Source of the DNA: Bacteroidales bacterium
Lineage (GTDB): Bacteria; Bacteroidota; Bacteroidia; Bacteroidales; UBA932
Length of the DNA stretch: 64,000 nucleotides
Assembly: GCA_017423025.1 (NCBI GenBank)
Contig: JAFPGC010000045.1
Span: 1-64,000, forward strand
Direction of reading: 5' to 3'
Shown: one piece after another, positions 27,532 to 36,089 of the stretch
Position numbering within the stretch: position 1 is the first letter of the stretch
Layout: each line of letters opens with the position of its first letter
Program-made: the position numbers and the translations under genes
The notes under the pieces: model-generated
Seen by the model: only the letters and a program-made list of their open reading frames with translations
What the model was told of the DNA's origin: nothing
Database searches by the model: none

Positions 27532-28247
27532 TGCAAAAGAGAGAACTCATCTTCAAAGGCAACGAAAAACAGGTTTTCGCAACGGACAACCCGCATCAGG
27601 TGATCTTCCGTTACACGGATGTCACGGTGGCCTATAACAATATCAAGCGGGCCCGCTTCGTAGGAAAGGGCGTGCTGGATAACCAGATATCGGCCATCCT
27701 GCTGGGCTATTTGAACCAGAACGGAATCGAGACCCATTTCATCGAGGTGGTGGGGCCGGACGAGCAGCTGTGCCGCAAAATTGAGATTATCCCTCTTCAG
27801 GTAGTTATCCGTAACCGGCTCACGGCCTCGGAAGCTACGCGCCTGGGCGTGGAAGACGGTTTCAAACCCGGAAATACCGTTGTCGAGATGCGTTACAACA
27901 ACTCCGAACTGGGAGACCCGCTTATCAACAAGTCCCATGCGGTGGCCCTGGGCCTGATGACTTATGAAGAGCTGGAGCATGTGACGGAGGTGGCCCTGCA
28001 GGCCAACAAGCTGCTGGGAGAATACCTTCATCGCGCGGGCATTGAGTTGGTGGACATGCGGCTGGAGTTCGGCCGCGCCTCCGACAACGGCCACATCATC
28101 ATCTCCGACGAGATTTCTCCCGATACCTGCCGCTTCTGGGACGAGGCCACGGGCGAGAAACTGGACAAGGACCGTTTCCGTCTGGACCTGAGTGATGTGG
28201 TGGCCAGCTATAAGATTGTACTTGACAGACTTAACCAGTTACAATAA
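27531..28247 (+). CDS. Second, short-form PurC paralogue with altered signature residues
   Basis: 238 residues aligning end to end with short bacterial PurC enzymes (E. coli and Bacillus type). Kept: EIIPL, RNR, SPDTCR (196-201), and GEKLDKDRFR. Changed: the first Lys of the G-K-x-K ATP loop is Asn11; the invariant Glu of the P-x-E-x-V-x-R motif is Gln90; the Gly of the following G-S is Ala99; the Lys of D-x-K is Arg177. The intact long PurC is encoded at 22206-23150, so this copy is not needed for the standard step if that one works. It overlaps purL and the second purF by one base each, in a tight operon. It may be a weak SAICAR synthetase, a partner protein or a repurposed ligase. Confidence 0.8.
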   Translation: MQKRELIFKGNEKQVFATDNPHQVIFRYTDVTVAYNNIKRARFVGKGVLDNQISAILLGYLNQNGIETHFIEVVGPDEQLCRKIEIIPLQVVIRNRLTASEATRLGVEDGFKPGNTVVEMRYNNSELGDPLINKSHAVALGLMTYEELEHVTEVALQANKLLGEYLHRAGIELVDMRLEFGRASDNGHIIISDEISPDTCRFWDEATGEKLDKDRFRLDLSDVVASYKIVLDRLNQLQ

Positions 28248-29605
28248 TGGGCGTACTTGCAGTATACGGCGTCCGGGACGCTTCCACCCTCATCTATTAC
28301 GGGCTGCACAACCTCCAGCACCGCGGTCAGGAAGGGGCCGGCATCATTACTTTTGACGAGGAAGGCACTCCGCATTCCTATCGCGGCCAGGGCCTTCTGA
28401 GCGAAGTGTTCACCAACGGAGAACTCAAAAAACTCCCCGGCAGTCTGGGCCTGGGCAGCGTCAAGTATGCCAATGCCTCCAAGGGCGGCCTTAACAATGT
28501 AGAGCCCTTGTTCTTCCGGCATCATACCGGAGACTTCGCCATGGCCGGCGAGGGCAATCTGGTCAATGCGCACCAGATTACCGCTTATCTGGAGAAGCAG
28601 GGCAGCCTGTTCCAGACCAATACGGACAGTGAAATCCTGGCCCATCTGATCAAGAAAACCGGCAAGGAAGACCGTATTACCCGCATCATCAAGGCGCTCA
28701 ATATGCTGGAAGGCGGTTTTACCTTTGTCATTGTGACCAAAAACCGCATCTACGCCTGCCGCGACAAATACGGCATCAAACCCCTTTGCCTGGGTAAGCT
28801 GGGAGACGGTTACGTCATCTCCAGCGAATCCTGCGCCTTCGGGATCATGGGGGCCGAATTCCTCCGCGACGTCCAGCCCGGCGAGGTAATCTGCCTGGAC
28901 GAGCATGGCCTTCGAAGCAACCTGTATTCCAAGTTCTCGCGCCACCACATGTGCGCCATGGAGTACATCTATTTCGCCCGTCCCGACAGCGACATCGACG
29001 GCTGCAACGTGCACGCCTACCGCAAGGAGGCCGGCCGTCGCCTGGCCCGCGAATGCCCCGTTGAGGCCGATATAGTAGTAGGTGTGCCGGAATCCAGCCT
29101 CAGCGCCGCCATGGGTTACGCCGAGGAAAGCGGCATCCCTTACGAGATGGGCCTGGTCAAGCACAAATACGTGGGGCGTACCTTTATCCAGCCCGTTCAG
29201 TCCATGCGCGAACTGGGTGTGAAGATGAAGCTTTCCCCCGTACACAGCATCGTAAACGGCAAGCGCATCATCCTGGTGGATGACTCCATCGTGCGCGGCA
29301 CCACCTCCCTCAAGATTGTGAGGATGCTGCGCGAAGCCGGCGCCAAGGAAGTGCACGTGCGCATCGCCAGCCCCATGATGCGCTTCACCTGCCACTACGG
29401 CGTAGACACCTCCACTCCGGAAGAGCTGCTGTGCTCCCATCGCACCTTGGAAGAGGCTTGCGAAGCCATCGGGGCCGATACCCTGGGCTACCTGAGCCCC
29501 GAGTCTACGCGGGACGCCTGTTTCGGCTGCGCAGATCCCTGCCAGGCCTGTTTCACGGGAGTATATCCCACCCTTTTGTATGACGATTTATCCAACGAAG
29601 AATAA
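28247..29605 (+). CDS. PurF paralogue lacking glutaminase catalytic residues
   Basis: 452 residues, homologous to Bacillus-type PurF over its full length. The N-terminus is MGVLAVYG where the family has C-G-[VI]-x-G: the nucleophile Cys is missing and there is no propeptide. GHVRY is GSVKY (70-74) and HNGN is GEGN (101-104), so glutamine-binding Arg and oxyanion Asn are also gone. The phosphoribosyltransferase half is intact: KYVGRTFIQP and VDDSIVRGTTS (344-354). Four Fe-S-type cysteines remain (236, 382, 432, 435). It could use free ammonia, regulate the intact PurF, or do another reaction. Coupled to the altered PurC by TAATG and 3 bp before purM. Confidence 0.88.
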   Translation: MGVLAVYGVRDASTLIYYGLHNLQHRGQEGAGIITFDEEGTPHSYRGQGLLSEVFTNGELKKLPGSLGLGSVKYANASKGGLNNVEPLFFRHHTGDFAMAGEGNLVNAHQITAYLEKQGSLFQTNTDSEILAHLIKKTGKEDRITRIIKALNMLEGGFTFVIVTKNRIYACRDKYGIKPLCLGKLGDGYVISSESCAFGIMGAEFLRDVQPGEVICLDEHGLRSNLYSKFSRHHMCAMEYIYFARPDSDIDGCNVHAYRKEAGRRLARECPVEADIVVGVPESSLSAAMGYAEESGIPYEMGLVKHKYVGRTFIQPVQSMRELGVKMKLSPVHSIVNGKRIILVDDSIVRGTTSLKIVRMLREAGAKEVHVRIASPMMRFTCHYGVDTSTPEELLCSHRTLEEACEAIGADTLGYLSPESTRDACFGCADPCQACFTGVYPTLLYDDLSNEE

Positions 29606-29608
29606 ACT

Positions 29609-30640
29609 ATGGCAAAATCTTACGAACAGTCCGGTGTCAACCTGGAAGCCGGATACGAAGTAGTCCGACGCATCAAGCAGCACGTAGCCTCCACGTCCCG
29701 TACGGGATCGATGGGCAACATCGGCTCTTTTGGCGGTATGTTTGACCTGTCGGCCTTGAATGTGAAAGAACCGGTGCTGGTGAGCGGCACCGACGGCGTG
29801 GGCACCAAGCTCAAGATTGCCTTTGCCATGGATAAGCACGACACCATCGGCATCGATGCCGTGGCCATGTGCGTGAACGACGTGCTGGCCCAGGGGGCCG
29901 AGCCGCTCATTTTCCTGGACTACGTGGCCCTGGGACACAACATCCCCGCCAAGGTGGAAGCCATTGTGGCGGGTGTGGCCGAAGGCTGCCGCCAGGCCGG
30001 CTGCGCCCTGGTCGGCGGTGAAACGGCCGAGATGCCCGGCATGTACGAAGACGGCGAGTACGACATCGCCGGTTACACCACGGGTGTGGTGGAGAAGTCC
30101 AAGCTCATCGACGGTTCCAAAGTGAAGGTGGGCGACGTGCTGGTGGCCATCGCCTCCAGCGGCGTTCATTCCAACGGTTTCTCGCTGGTGAGAAAGATTG
30201 TGGCCGATGCCGGTCTTTCCTATCAGGACGCCATTCCCGAGTTCGGCGGCCGCAAGCTGGGAGAGGTTCTCCTGACTCCCACCAGGATTTATGTCAAGCA
30301 GATGTTGGATGTGATTCGTCAGTGCGACGTGCACGGCGTGGCCCATATCACCGGCGGCGGTTTTGACGAGAACATTCCGCGCGTCCTTCGGCCCGGCCAG
30401 GGTCTGGAGATCCACGAAGGCACCTGGGAGATCCTGCCGGTCTTCAAGATGCTGGAGAAATGGGGCGGCGTTCCGCACCGGGAGATGTTCAACATCTTCA
30501 ACATGGGCGTGGGCATGATTGCCGTCATGGATGCTACCGAGGCTCCCAAGGCCATTTCCATCCTGGAAGCCCATGGAGAAAAGGCCTCCGTCATTGGCAA
30601 GGTGACCGATAAGGAAGGCGTAAACATCATTCTGAAATGA
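29609..30640 (+). CDS. purM: Phosphoribosylformylglycinamidine cyclo-ligase (AIR synthetase)
   Basis: 343 residues. SGTDGVGTKLKIAF (ATP-binding), GIDAVAMCVNDVLAQGAEPL, and GGETAEMPGMY are the PurM hallmarks, and HITGGGFDENIPR lies in the C-terminal half. It closes the imidazole ring (FGAM to AIR). It starts 3 bp after the PurF paralogue and overlaps purN by 4 bp (ATGA). Confidence 0.95.
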   Translation: MAKSYEQSGVNLEAGYEVVRRIKQHVASTSRTGSMGNIGSFGGMFDLSALNVKEPVLVSGTDGVGTKLKIAFAMDKHDTIGIDAVAMCVNDVLAQGAEPLIFLDYVALGHNIPAKVEAIVAGVAEGCRQAGCALVGGETAEMPGMYEDGEYDIAGYTTGVVEKSKLIDGSKVKVGDVLVAIASSGVHSNGFSLVRKIVADAGLSYQDAIPEFGGRKLGEVLLTPTRIYVKQMLDVIRQCDVHGVAHITGGGFDENIPRVLRPGQGLEIHEGTWEILPVFKMLEKWGGVPHREMFNIFNMGVGMIAVMDATEAPKAISILEAHGEKASVIGKVTDKEGVNIILK

Positions 30641-31200
30641 AGAAGTTAGCCGTATTTGCCAGCGGGACCGGCACCAACTTCGTGGCCATCGCCAAGGCCT
30701 GTGCCAGCGGCGTCATCAAGGCCGAGGTGGCCGTGATGGTGTGCGACAAGCCGGGTGCCGCCGTCATCGACCGAGCCCGGGAGATGGGCATCGAGACCTT
30801 CGTCTTCTCGCCCAAGGACTATACCGGCAAATCGGCCTATGAAGCCGAGATTGTGAAGCTTCTGGACGCCAAGGAAATTGACCTGGTGTGCCTGGCGGGC
30901 TATATGAGAATAGTAGGGGAGACCCTGCTGAATGCCTACGAGGGCAAGATCATCAACATCCACCCCTCGCTGCTGCCGTCCTTCAAAGGCGCGCACGCGG
31001 TGGAGGACGCCGTGGCTTACGGGGTCAAGGTGTACGGCATCACCATTCACTGGGTCAATGCCGATCTGGACGGTGGCAAGATCATCGCCCAGCGTGCCTT
31101 CCCCTACGAGGGTTCTGACCCCGCCGAGGTTCACCGCCTAGGTCAAGTAATTGAACATCAGTTATATATTGAAACAATTAATAAAATATTAAATCAGTAG
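30637..31200 (+). CDS. purN: Phosphoribosylglycinamide formyltransferase (folate dependent)
   Basis: 187 residues. FASGTGTNF is the phosphate loop; NIHPSLLPSFKG gives the catalytic Asn107 and His109; the third catalytic residue, Asp, is in NADLDGGKII. It uses 10-formyl-THF, which FolD encoded downstream helps to supply. No formate-dependent PurT is seen in the window. It overlaps purM by 4 bp. Confidence 0.95.
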   Translation: MKKLAVFASGTGTNFVAIAKACASGVIKAEVAVMVCDKPGAAVIDRAREMGIETFVFSPKDYTGKSAYEAEIVKLLDAKEIDLVCLAGYMRIVGETLLNAYEGKIINIHPSLLPSFKGAHAVEDAVAYGVKVYGITIHWVNADLDGGKIIAQRAFPYEGSDPAEVHRLGQVIEHQLYIETINKILNQ

Positions 31201-31206
31201 ATTGGA

Positions 31207-31248
31207 GCCCCGAAGGGGCGATAGTAAGTCCCTCCCCCAAGGGGAGGG
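31207..31248. repeat. Two GC-rich hairpins between purN and purH
   Basis: GCCCC-gaa-GGGGC (31207-31219) and CCCTCCCC...GGGGAGGG (31230-31248) stand in tandem with no T run after them. Short GC palindromes of this look occur between genes of many Bacteroidetes and may be dispersed repeats or mRNA-stabilising structures. The AT-rich stretch from 31262 leads to the purH start. Confidence 0.5.
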
Positions 31249-31293
31249 ATTTAGGGAGAGGGTAATGTTTAATTTTAAATAATGTGTGTAAGC

Positions 31294-32823
31294 ATGAGAG
31301 CGTTAGTTAGTGTTAGTGACAAAAAAGGTCTTGTGCCCTTTGTGAAGGGCCTGGTAGACCTGGGTTGGGAAATTATCGCCACGGGCGGTACCCAGAAATT
31401 GCTGGAATCCGAGGGTGTCAAGACCATCGGCATCAGCGAAGTGACCGGCTTCCCGGAGATTTGCGATGGTCGTGTCAAGACCCTGCATCCCAAGGTGCAC
31501 GGCGGCATCCTGGCCCGCCGCGATGTTCCGGCCCACATGGAAACCTTGAAGGAGAACGGCATTGAGACCATCGAGCTGGTGTGCGTGAACCTGTATCCCT
31601 TCCGCCAGACCATCGCCAAGGAAGGCGTGACCCTGGAGGATGCCATCGAGAACATCGACATCGGCGGCCCTTCCATGGTTCGCAGCGCTGCCAAGAACTG
31701 GAAGGACGTCACCATCGTGTGCGATCCCAACGACTACGACACCGTTTTGGCCGAACTTCGTGAGAAGGGTACCACCTCTCCCGAGACCCGCCTCAAACTG
31801 AGCGCCAAGGCCTATACCCATACGGCCGAATACGATGCCTGCATTGCTACCTATATGCGCAAGGCTGCCGGCCTCAATGAGAAACTCTTCCTGGAGTACG
31901 ACCTCAAGCAGGGCCTCCGCTATGGCGAGAACCCTCACCAGAGCGCCAACTTCTACGCCACCCTGGAACCCGCCCCGTTCTCCCTGGCCTTCGCCACCCA
32001 GATTCAGGGCAAGGAACTCTCCTACAACAATATCCAGGACGCCAATGCCGCCCTTAACGTGCTGCGGGATTTCGAGGAACCCTTCTGCGTGGCCCTCAAG
32101 CACATGAATCCCTGCGGCGCTGCTGTGGGAAAGACCATCGAGGAGGCCTGGCAGGCCGCCTATGAGGCCGATAAGGTGAGCATCTACGGAGGTATCGTGG
32201 GCGTGAACCGCACCCTCACCGCCGAGGTGGCCGCCGGCATGAAGCCCATCTTCCTGGAAATCGTGATCGCTCCCGACTTCACCCCCGAAGCCCTGGAGAT
32301 CCTCTCCACCAAGAAGAACCTCCGCGTCATGAAGGTGGATATGACCCGCGACGGTGCCTCCGTGCCTCAGTTCATCAGCGTGAACGGCGGTATGCTGGCC
32401 CAGCAGCTGGACACCCAGGTCGAAAAGGTTACCCCCGAAATGTGCGTCACCAAAGTGAAGCCCACCGAGGCTCAGCTGGCCGATGCCAACTTCGGCTGGA
32501 AGATTGTCAAGCACGTCAAGTCCAACGCCATCGCCGTGGTGAAGGACAACCATACCATCGGCATCGGCGCCGGTCAGACCAACCGCGTGGGATCGGCCGA
32601 GATTGCCCTCAACGAGGCCAAGAATGCCGGTTTCACCCAGAACCTGGTACTCGCCTCCGACGGCTTCCTGCCCTTCGACGACACCGTGGCCCTGGCTGCC
32701 AAGTACGGCGTGACCGTGATTGTCCAGCCCGGCGGCAGCATCCGCGACGAAGACGCCATCAAGAAGGCCGACGAACTGGGAATCACCATGCTCTTCACCG
32801 GAGTAAGACACTTCAAACATTAA
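31294..32823 (+). CDS. purH: Bifunctional AICAR formyltransferase / IMP cyclohydrolase
   Basis: 509 residues from ATG 31294; ATG 31282, four codons upstream, is a possible alternative. The N-terminal MGS-like cyclohydrolase domain has SVSDKKGLVPF, GGTQKLLESEG and GGPSMVRSAAKN; the C-terminal formyltransferase begins near KQGLRYGENPHQSA and has the FVALKHMNPCG-type segment (CVALKHMNPCGAAV). It performs the last two steps to IMP. It follows the hairpin-containing gap after purN and precedes purD by 7 bp. Confidence 0.94.
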   Translation: MRALVSVSDKKGLVPFVKGLVDLGWEIIATGGTQKLLESEGVKTIGISEVTGFPEICDGRVKTLHPKVHGGILARRDVPAHMETLKENGIETIELVCVNLYPFRQTIAKEGVTLEDAIENIDIGGPSMVRSAAKNWKDVTIVCDPNDYDTVLAELREKGTTSPETRLKLSAKAYTHTAEYDACIATYMRKAAGLNEKLFLEYDLKQGLRYGENPHQSANFYATLEPAPFSLAFATQIQGKELSYNNIQDANAALNVLRDFEEPFCVALKHMNPCGAAVGKTIEEAWQAAYEADKVSIYGGIVGVNRTLTAEVAAGMKPIFLEIVIAPDFTPEALEILSTKKNLRVMKVDMTRDGASVPQFISVNGGMLAQQLDTQVEKVTPEMCVTKVKPTEAQLADANFGWKIVKHVKSNAIAVVKDNHTIGIGAGQTNRVGSAEIALNEAKNAGFTQNLVLASDGFLPFDDTVALAAKYGVTVIVQPGGSIRDEDAIKKADELGITMLFTGVRHFKH

Positions 32824-32830
32824 TAGATTT

Positions 32831-34156
32831 ATGGGCCTCGTATATCCTCTTCCTTCCATTAAAACGGCCAAAAGTGCCAAGGAAATCCAACTGGAAGACC
32901 TTCTGGGAAAGACCGTGCTGGTCATTGGCGGCGGCGGTCGTGAACACGCCATCGTGGACGCGCTGAGCCGTTCCCCGCAGGTTTCCAAGATTTACTGCGC
33001 CCCGGGCAATGCCGGCATCGAGGAGCAGGCCATCAACGTGCCGCTGAAGGATACGGATGTGGAGGGATTAAAGGCCTTTGCCCTTGAGAACCAGGTGGAC
33101 CTCACCGTGGTGGGTCCCGAGGCCGCCCTTGCCGTAGGCATCGTGGATGCCTTCCGGGAAGCCGGACTCAATATCTTCGGCCACACCAAGGCAGCCACTG
33201 CCATCGAGAGCTCCAAGGAGTTTGCCAAGAAGCTGATGGCCAAGTATGACATCCCTACGGCGGCCTATCAGGGTTTCTCGGATTACGACGAGGCCCTGGC
33301 CTATGTATCGGCCCGTCCTTTCCCGGCGGTGCTCAAGTACGACGGGCTGGCTGCCGGCAAGGGCGTCGTGATTGCGCAGGATTTGGAAGAGGCCAAGGCC
33401 GCCCTGGCCGATATGCTCCTGGACCATTCCTTCGGGCAGGGCAGGGTAGTGGTGGAGGATTTCCTCACCGGTCCCGAGTTCTCTTTCCTGTGCTTTGTGG
33501 ATGGCGAGCGCGTGTATCCCATGCCGCTCTCGCAGGACCACAAGCGCGCCTTTGACGGAGACAAAGGTCCCAATACCGGTGGCATGGGTGCCTATACGGG
33601 CCTGCCTTTCATTACCCCCGAGGACCGCGAGTTCGCCTACAGGGAGATTATATGCAAGGCGGCATCGGCCATGGTAGCCGAAGGCCTCCCGCTCTCCGGC
33701 GTGCTGTACGGCGGCCTTATGAAGACGCCCCAGGGCATCAAGGTCATCGAGTTCAACGCCCGCTTCGGAGACCCCGAGACGGAAGTGGTGCTGCCGCTGC
33801 TGCAAAGCGACATCTACGACATCTTCGAAGGTGTGGCCACTGGCCGCGAGGTGGAAGAGCCCGTCTGGGCCGATGGCGTAACCCTGGGCGTGGTCCTGGC
33901 CTCCAAGGGCTATCCGGGCCACTATGAGAAGGGCGTCGCCATCAACGGCATGCACCGCGTGGGTACCAAGGTGTACCACATGGGTACCACCTATAAGGAT
34001 GGCCAGCTGGTCACCAACGGCGGCCGCGTGCTCATGGTCATCGCCGCAGGAGAGAACCTCACCGAAGCCCGCCGCAAGGTCTACGCCGAGGTAGAGAAAA
34101 TCCAATGCGAGAACCTGTTTTACAGAACCGATATAGCGCATCAAGCATTTGATTAA
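32831..34156 (+). CDS. purD: Phosphoribosylamine-glycine ligase (GAR synthetase)
   Basis: 441 residues. The family N-terminus [12 protein letters not shown] begins only at residue 29, so there is a 28-residue N-terminal extension ([19 protein letters not shown]...). No other ATG lies between, so either the extension is real or a TTG/GTG start is used. ATP-grasp motifs follow: [23 protein letters not shown], and [12 protein letters not shown]. It joins phosphoribosylamine made by PurF to glycine. It sits 2 bp before folD. Confidence 0.94.
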   Translation: MGLVYPLPSIKTAKSAKEIQLEDLLGKTVLVIGGGGREHAIVDALSRSPQVSKIYCAPGNAGIEEQAINVPLKDTDVEGLKAFALENQVDLTVVGPEAALAVGIVDAFREAGLNIFGHTKAATAIESSKEFAKKLMAKYDIPTAAYQGFSDYDEALAYVSARPFPAVLKYDGLAAGKGVVIAQDLEEAKAALADMLLDHSFGQGRVVVEDFLTGPEFSFLCFVDGERVYPMPLSQDHKRAFDGDKGPNTGGMGAYTGLPFITPEDREFAYREIICKAASAMVAEGLPLSGVLYGGLMKTPQGIKVIEFNARFGDPETEVVLPLLQSDIYDIFEGVATGREVEEPVWADGVTLGVVLASKGYPGHYEKGVAINGMHRVGTKVYHMGTTYKDGQLVTNGGRVLMVIAAGENLTEARRKVYAEVEKIQCENLFYRTDIAHQAFD

Positions 34157-34158
34157 TT

Positions 34159-35016
34159 ATGGGAAATATCATTGACGGAAAAGCATTAAGTCTGGTAGTA
34201 AAGGACGAGGTCAAGGCCGAAGTCCCCGTGCTGGAGGCCAAGTATGGCCGCAAGCCCTGCCTGGTGGTCATCATTGTGGGTGAGAACCCGGCCAGCCAGG
34301 TGTATGTTAGAAACAAAGTGAAGGCAGCCGCTTACACGGGCATGGAGTCCCGTCTGGTGGAACTGCCGGCCGATATCACCGAGGCCGCCCTGCTGGAGCA
34401 GATCGTGGCCCTGAACAACGACCCCCTGGTGGACGGTATCCTGGTGCAGCTGCCCCTGCCCAAACATATTGACGAGGAGAAGGTGATTGACACCATCGCC
34501 CGCGAGAAAGACGTGGACGGCTTCCATCCCGGCAACGTGGCGGGCCTGTGGCTGGGCAAGAAATGCATCGTTCCCTGCACCCCCGCCGGCATCATGCGCC
34601 TGATTGACAGCATCGGCCTGGAACTCAAGGGCAAGAACGCCGTAGTGGTGGGCCGCAGCAACATCGTGGGCAAACCCGTGGCCAAGCTCCTGCTGGACCG
34701 CCACGCCACCGTGACCATCGCCCATTCCCGCACCGCCGACCTGGGTGCCGTCTGCCGCAATGCCGACGTACTGGTCCTGGCCGTGGGTAAGGCCAAACTC
34801 ATCACCGGCGACATGGTCAAACCCGGCGCCGTGGTCATTGACGTGGGAATGAACCGTGACGAGGAAGGCAAGCTCTGCGGTGACGTGGACTTCGCATCGG
34901 CCCAGCCCGTGGCTTCCTACATCACTCCCGTTCCGGGCGGTGTAGGCCCCATGACCATCGCCATGCTCATGAAGAACACCATCGAGTGCTTCCTCTATCG
35001 CGAAGAACATAAATAG
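34159..35016 (+). CDS. folD: Bifunctional methylene-THF dehydrogenase / methenyl-THF cyclohydrolase
   Basis: 285 residues. Tyr49-x3-Lys53 in YVRNK is the catalytic pair; [21 protein letters not shown] and [11 protein letters not shown] (NADP-binding loop) are present, and [15 protein letters not shown] ends the protein. It makes 10-formyl-THF, the one-carbon donor for PurN and PurH in the same operon, which explains its place here. Confidence 0.95.
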   Translation: MGNIIDGKALSLVVKDEVKAEVPVLEAKYGRKPCLVVIIVGENPASQVYVRNKVKAAAYTGMESRLVELPADITEAALLEQIVALNNDPLVDGILVQLPLPKHIDEEKVIDTIAREKDVDGFHPGNVAGLWLGKKCIVPCTPAGIMRLIDSIGLELKGKNAVVVGRSNIVGKPVAKLLLDRHATVTIAHSRTADLGAVCRNADVLVLAVGKAKLITGDMVKPGAVVIDVGMNRDEEGKLCGDVDFASAQPVASYITPVPGGVGPMTIAMLMKNTIECFLYREEHK

Positions 35017-35022
35017 AAGCTT

Positions 35023-35478
35023 ATGAAAAGAGTACTGCTCGTATTCCTGGCCCTGGCCCTTCTGGCGGGGTGCAAGAAGGCCGAAGAGCCTTATGTTGAG
35101 GGTTTTACGTATTCAGGCTGCACCAAAAGCGAATCGGAAATCATCGACCTCTCCCTGCTCTCCCTCGATTACGAAGGGGGAGACCTGAAGGTTACCCGCA
35201 CGGATGCCTGGATGAACTGCTCCTTCCAGAACAGGGGACTGGTGTGTACCGTCTCCGTTCAGGGAAGCGACATCTATTACCGGGTAGACTATGAGAAGGA
35301 AGGTGCGGAAGTCAAGTGCGTGTGCCTGGTGGAAAGCATGTCCTCTTGGGTGAAGGGCCTGCAGGAGGGAAAGAAATACGCCTTCCACTACTATTGCTGC
35401 CAAAATTACCTTCCGTTCTCCTTTACTTTCAAGGATGACCTCATCCTGGTTCAGGATGTGAGCACGCTGTTGCCGTAA
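35023..35478 (+). CDS. Small hypothetical lipoprotein, last gene of the purine operon
   Basis: 151 residues with lipobox LLAGC (Cys17). The mature part is acidic at the start, beta-rich and has eight further Cys, including CC in HYYCCQ, which suggests disulfides in the periplasm. No family is recognised. It starts 6 bp after folD and is followed by the terminator, so it is cotranscribed with the purine genes; there is no visible functional link. Confidence 0.7.
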   Translation: MKRVLLVFLALALLAGCKKAEEPYVEGFTYSGCTKSESEIIDLSLLSLDYEGGDLKVTRTDAWMNCSFQNRGLVCTVSVQGSDIYYRVDYEKEGAEVKCVCLVESMSSWVKGLQEGKKYAFHYYCCQNYLPFSFTFKDDLILVQDVSTLLP

Positions 35479-35496
35479 CGGCCAATGCATAAAAGT

Positions 35497-35530
35497 AAAA
35501 GCGCCAAGCTGTAGAGCCTGGCGCTTTTTT
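35497..35530. terminator. Bidirectional terminator between purine operon and tRNA-Glu
   Basis: AAAAGCGCCA (35497-35506) pairs with TGGCGCTTTT (35519-35528), with T6 on the + strand and TTTTACTTTT on the - strand. It ends both the purine operon and the convergent tRNA-Glu. Confidence 0.8.
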
Positions 35531-35604
35531 GGTACTGGGTAGGAGAATCGAACTCCTATTGCGAGATTGAGAATCTCGAGTACTAACCGTTATACGAACC
35601 CAGC
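35530..35604 (-). tRNA. tRNA-Glu (anticodon CTC)
   Basis: 75 nt with encoded CCA. The acceptor stem is GCTGGGT/ACCCAGT (with a G-U first pair), the anticodon arm CGAGA-TTCTCAA-TCTCG gives anticodon CTC, and the T arm is AGGAG-TTCGATT-CTCCT. The last base of CCA lies within the terminator T run. A -7 box TACCTTTG is at 35623-35616, 12 bp upstream of the 5' end. Confidence 0.88.
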
Positions 35605-35649
35605 GGATGGGAATGCAAAGGTACGATAAAAATCTGAATCTCCAAATTT

Positions 35650-36018
35650 TTATTTCAAAAACACAAAGAAAACCGCCAGGATGAGGCAGAAGAAGGCGGC
35701 GATGTGGTTCCACTGAACGGCCTGTCCCTTGAAGAGGAAAGTGACGATGATGGTGAAGATGGTAAGGGAGATCACTTCCTGGATCACTTTCAGCTGCATG
35801 AGGTTGAAAGGACCGCCGTTGCCCTGGAAGCCGATGCGGTTGGCAGGGACGGTGAGGCAATACTCGAAGAAAGCGATGCCCCAGGAGAAGAGGATGATGA
35901 GAATCAGCGGCCAGCCGGTGGAGATTTTCATTTCCTGCAGTTTGAGATGACCGTACCAGGCGAACGTCATGAACACGTTCGAGAACACGAGCATCAAGAT
36001 AGTCCAAAAGCCGTTCAT
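35650..36018 (-). CDS. DMT-type small membrane protein, DUF486 family
   Basis: 122 residues with four predicted transmembrane helices (about 3-22, 35-55, 78-98, 104-121). NVFMTFAWYGHLK, WGIAFFEYCLTVPANRIG and FNLMQLKVIQEVI are the conserved DUF486 segments. The family belongs to the drug/metabolite transporter fold; substrate unknown. ATG 36018 is chosen for the family N-terminus MNGFWTILMLV; upstream codons have no match. Divergent from glmM. Confidence 0.85.
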   Translation of the reverse strand: MNGFWTILMLVFSNVFMTFAWYGHLKLQEMKISTGWPLILIILFSWGIAFFEYCLTVPANRIGFQGNGGPFNLMQLKVIQEVISLTIFTIIVTFLFKGQAVQWNHIAAFFCLILAVFFVFLK

Positions 36019-36042
36019 AGTTGATGATTTGTAATTGGGGCG

Positions 36043-36059
36043 CAAATTTAATAACTTTG
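36043..36059. promoter_or_regulatory. Back-to-back -7 boxes of DUF486 gene and glmM
   Basis: CAAATTTA (36043-36050; TAAATTTG on the - strand) is separated by one base from TAACTTTG (36052-36059, + strand). The two genes would be transcribed from nearly the same spot, so polymerases may exclude each other. Confidence 0.5.
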
Positions 36060-36089
36060 TACGATTTAGGAAGATAAAATTATTAAAAT

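Noticed and set aside
28200..28262. Missing Cys in the second PurF as a start-site or frameshift artefact
   Set aside because: Upstream codons in the PurF frame contain no Cys-Gly motif, and the downstream glutamine-site residues (GSVKY, GEGN) are also changed, so a single error cannot explain it.
31207..31248. Hairpins before purH as a terminator
   Set aside because: No T run follows either stem; better seen as intergenic palindromes.
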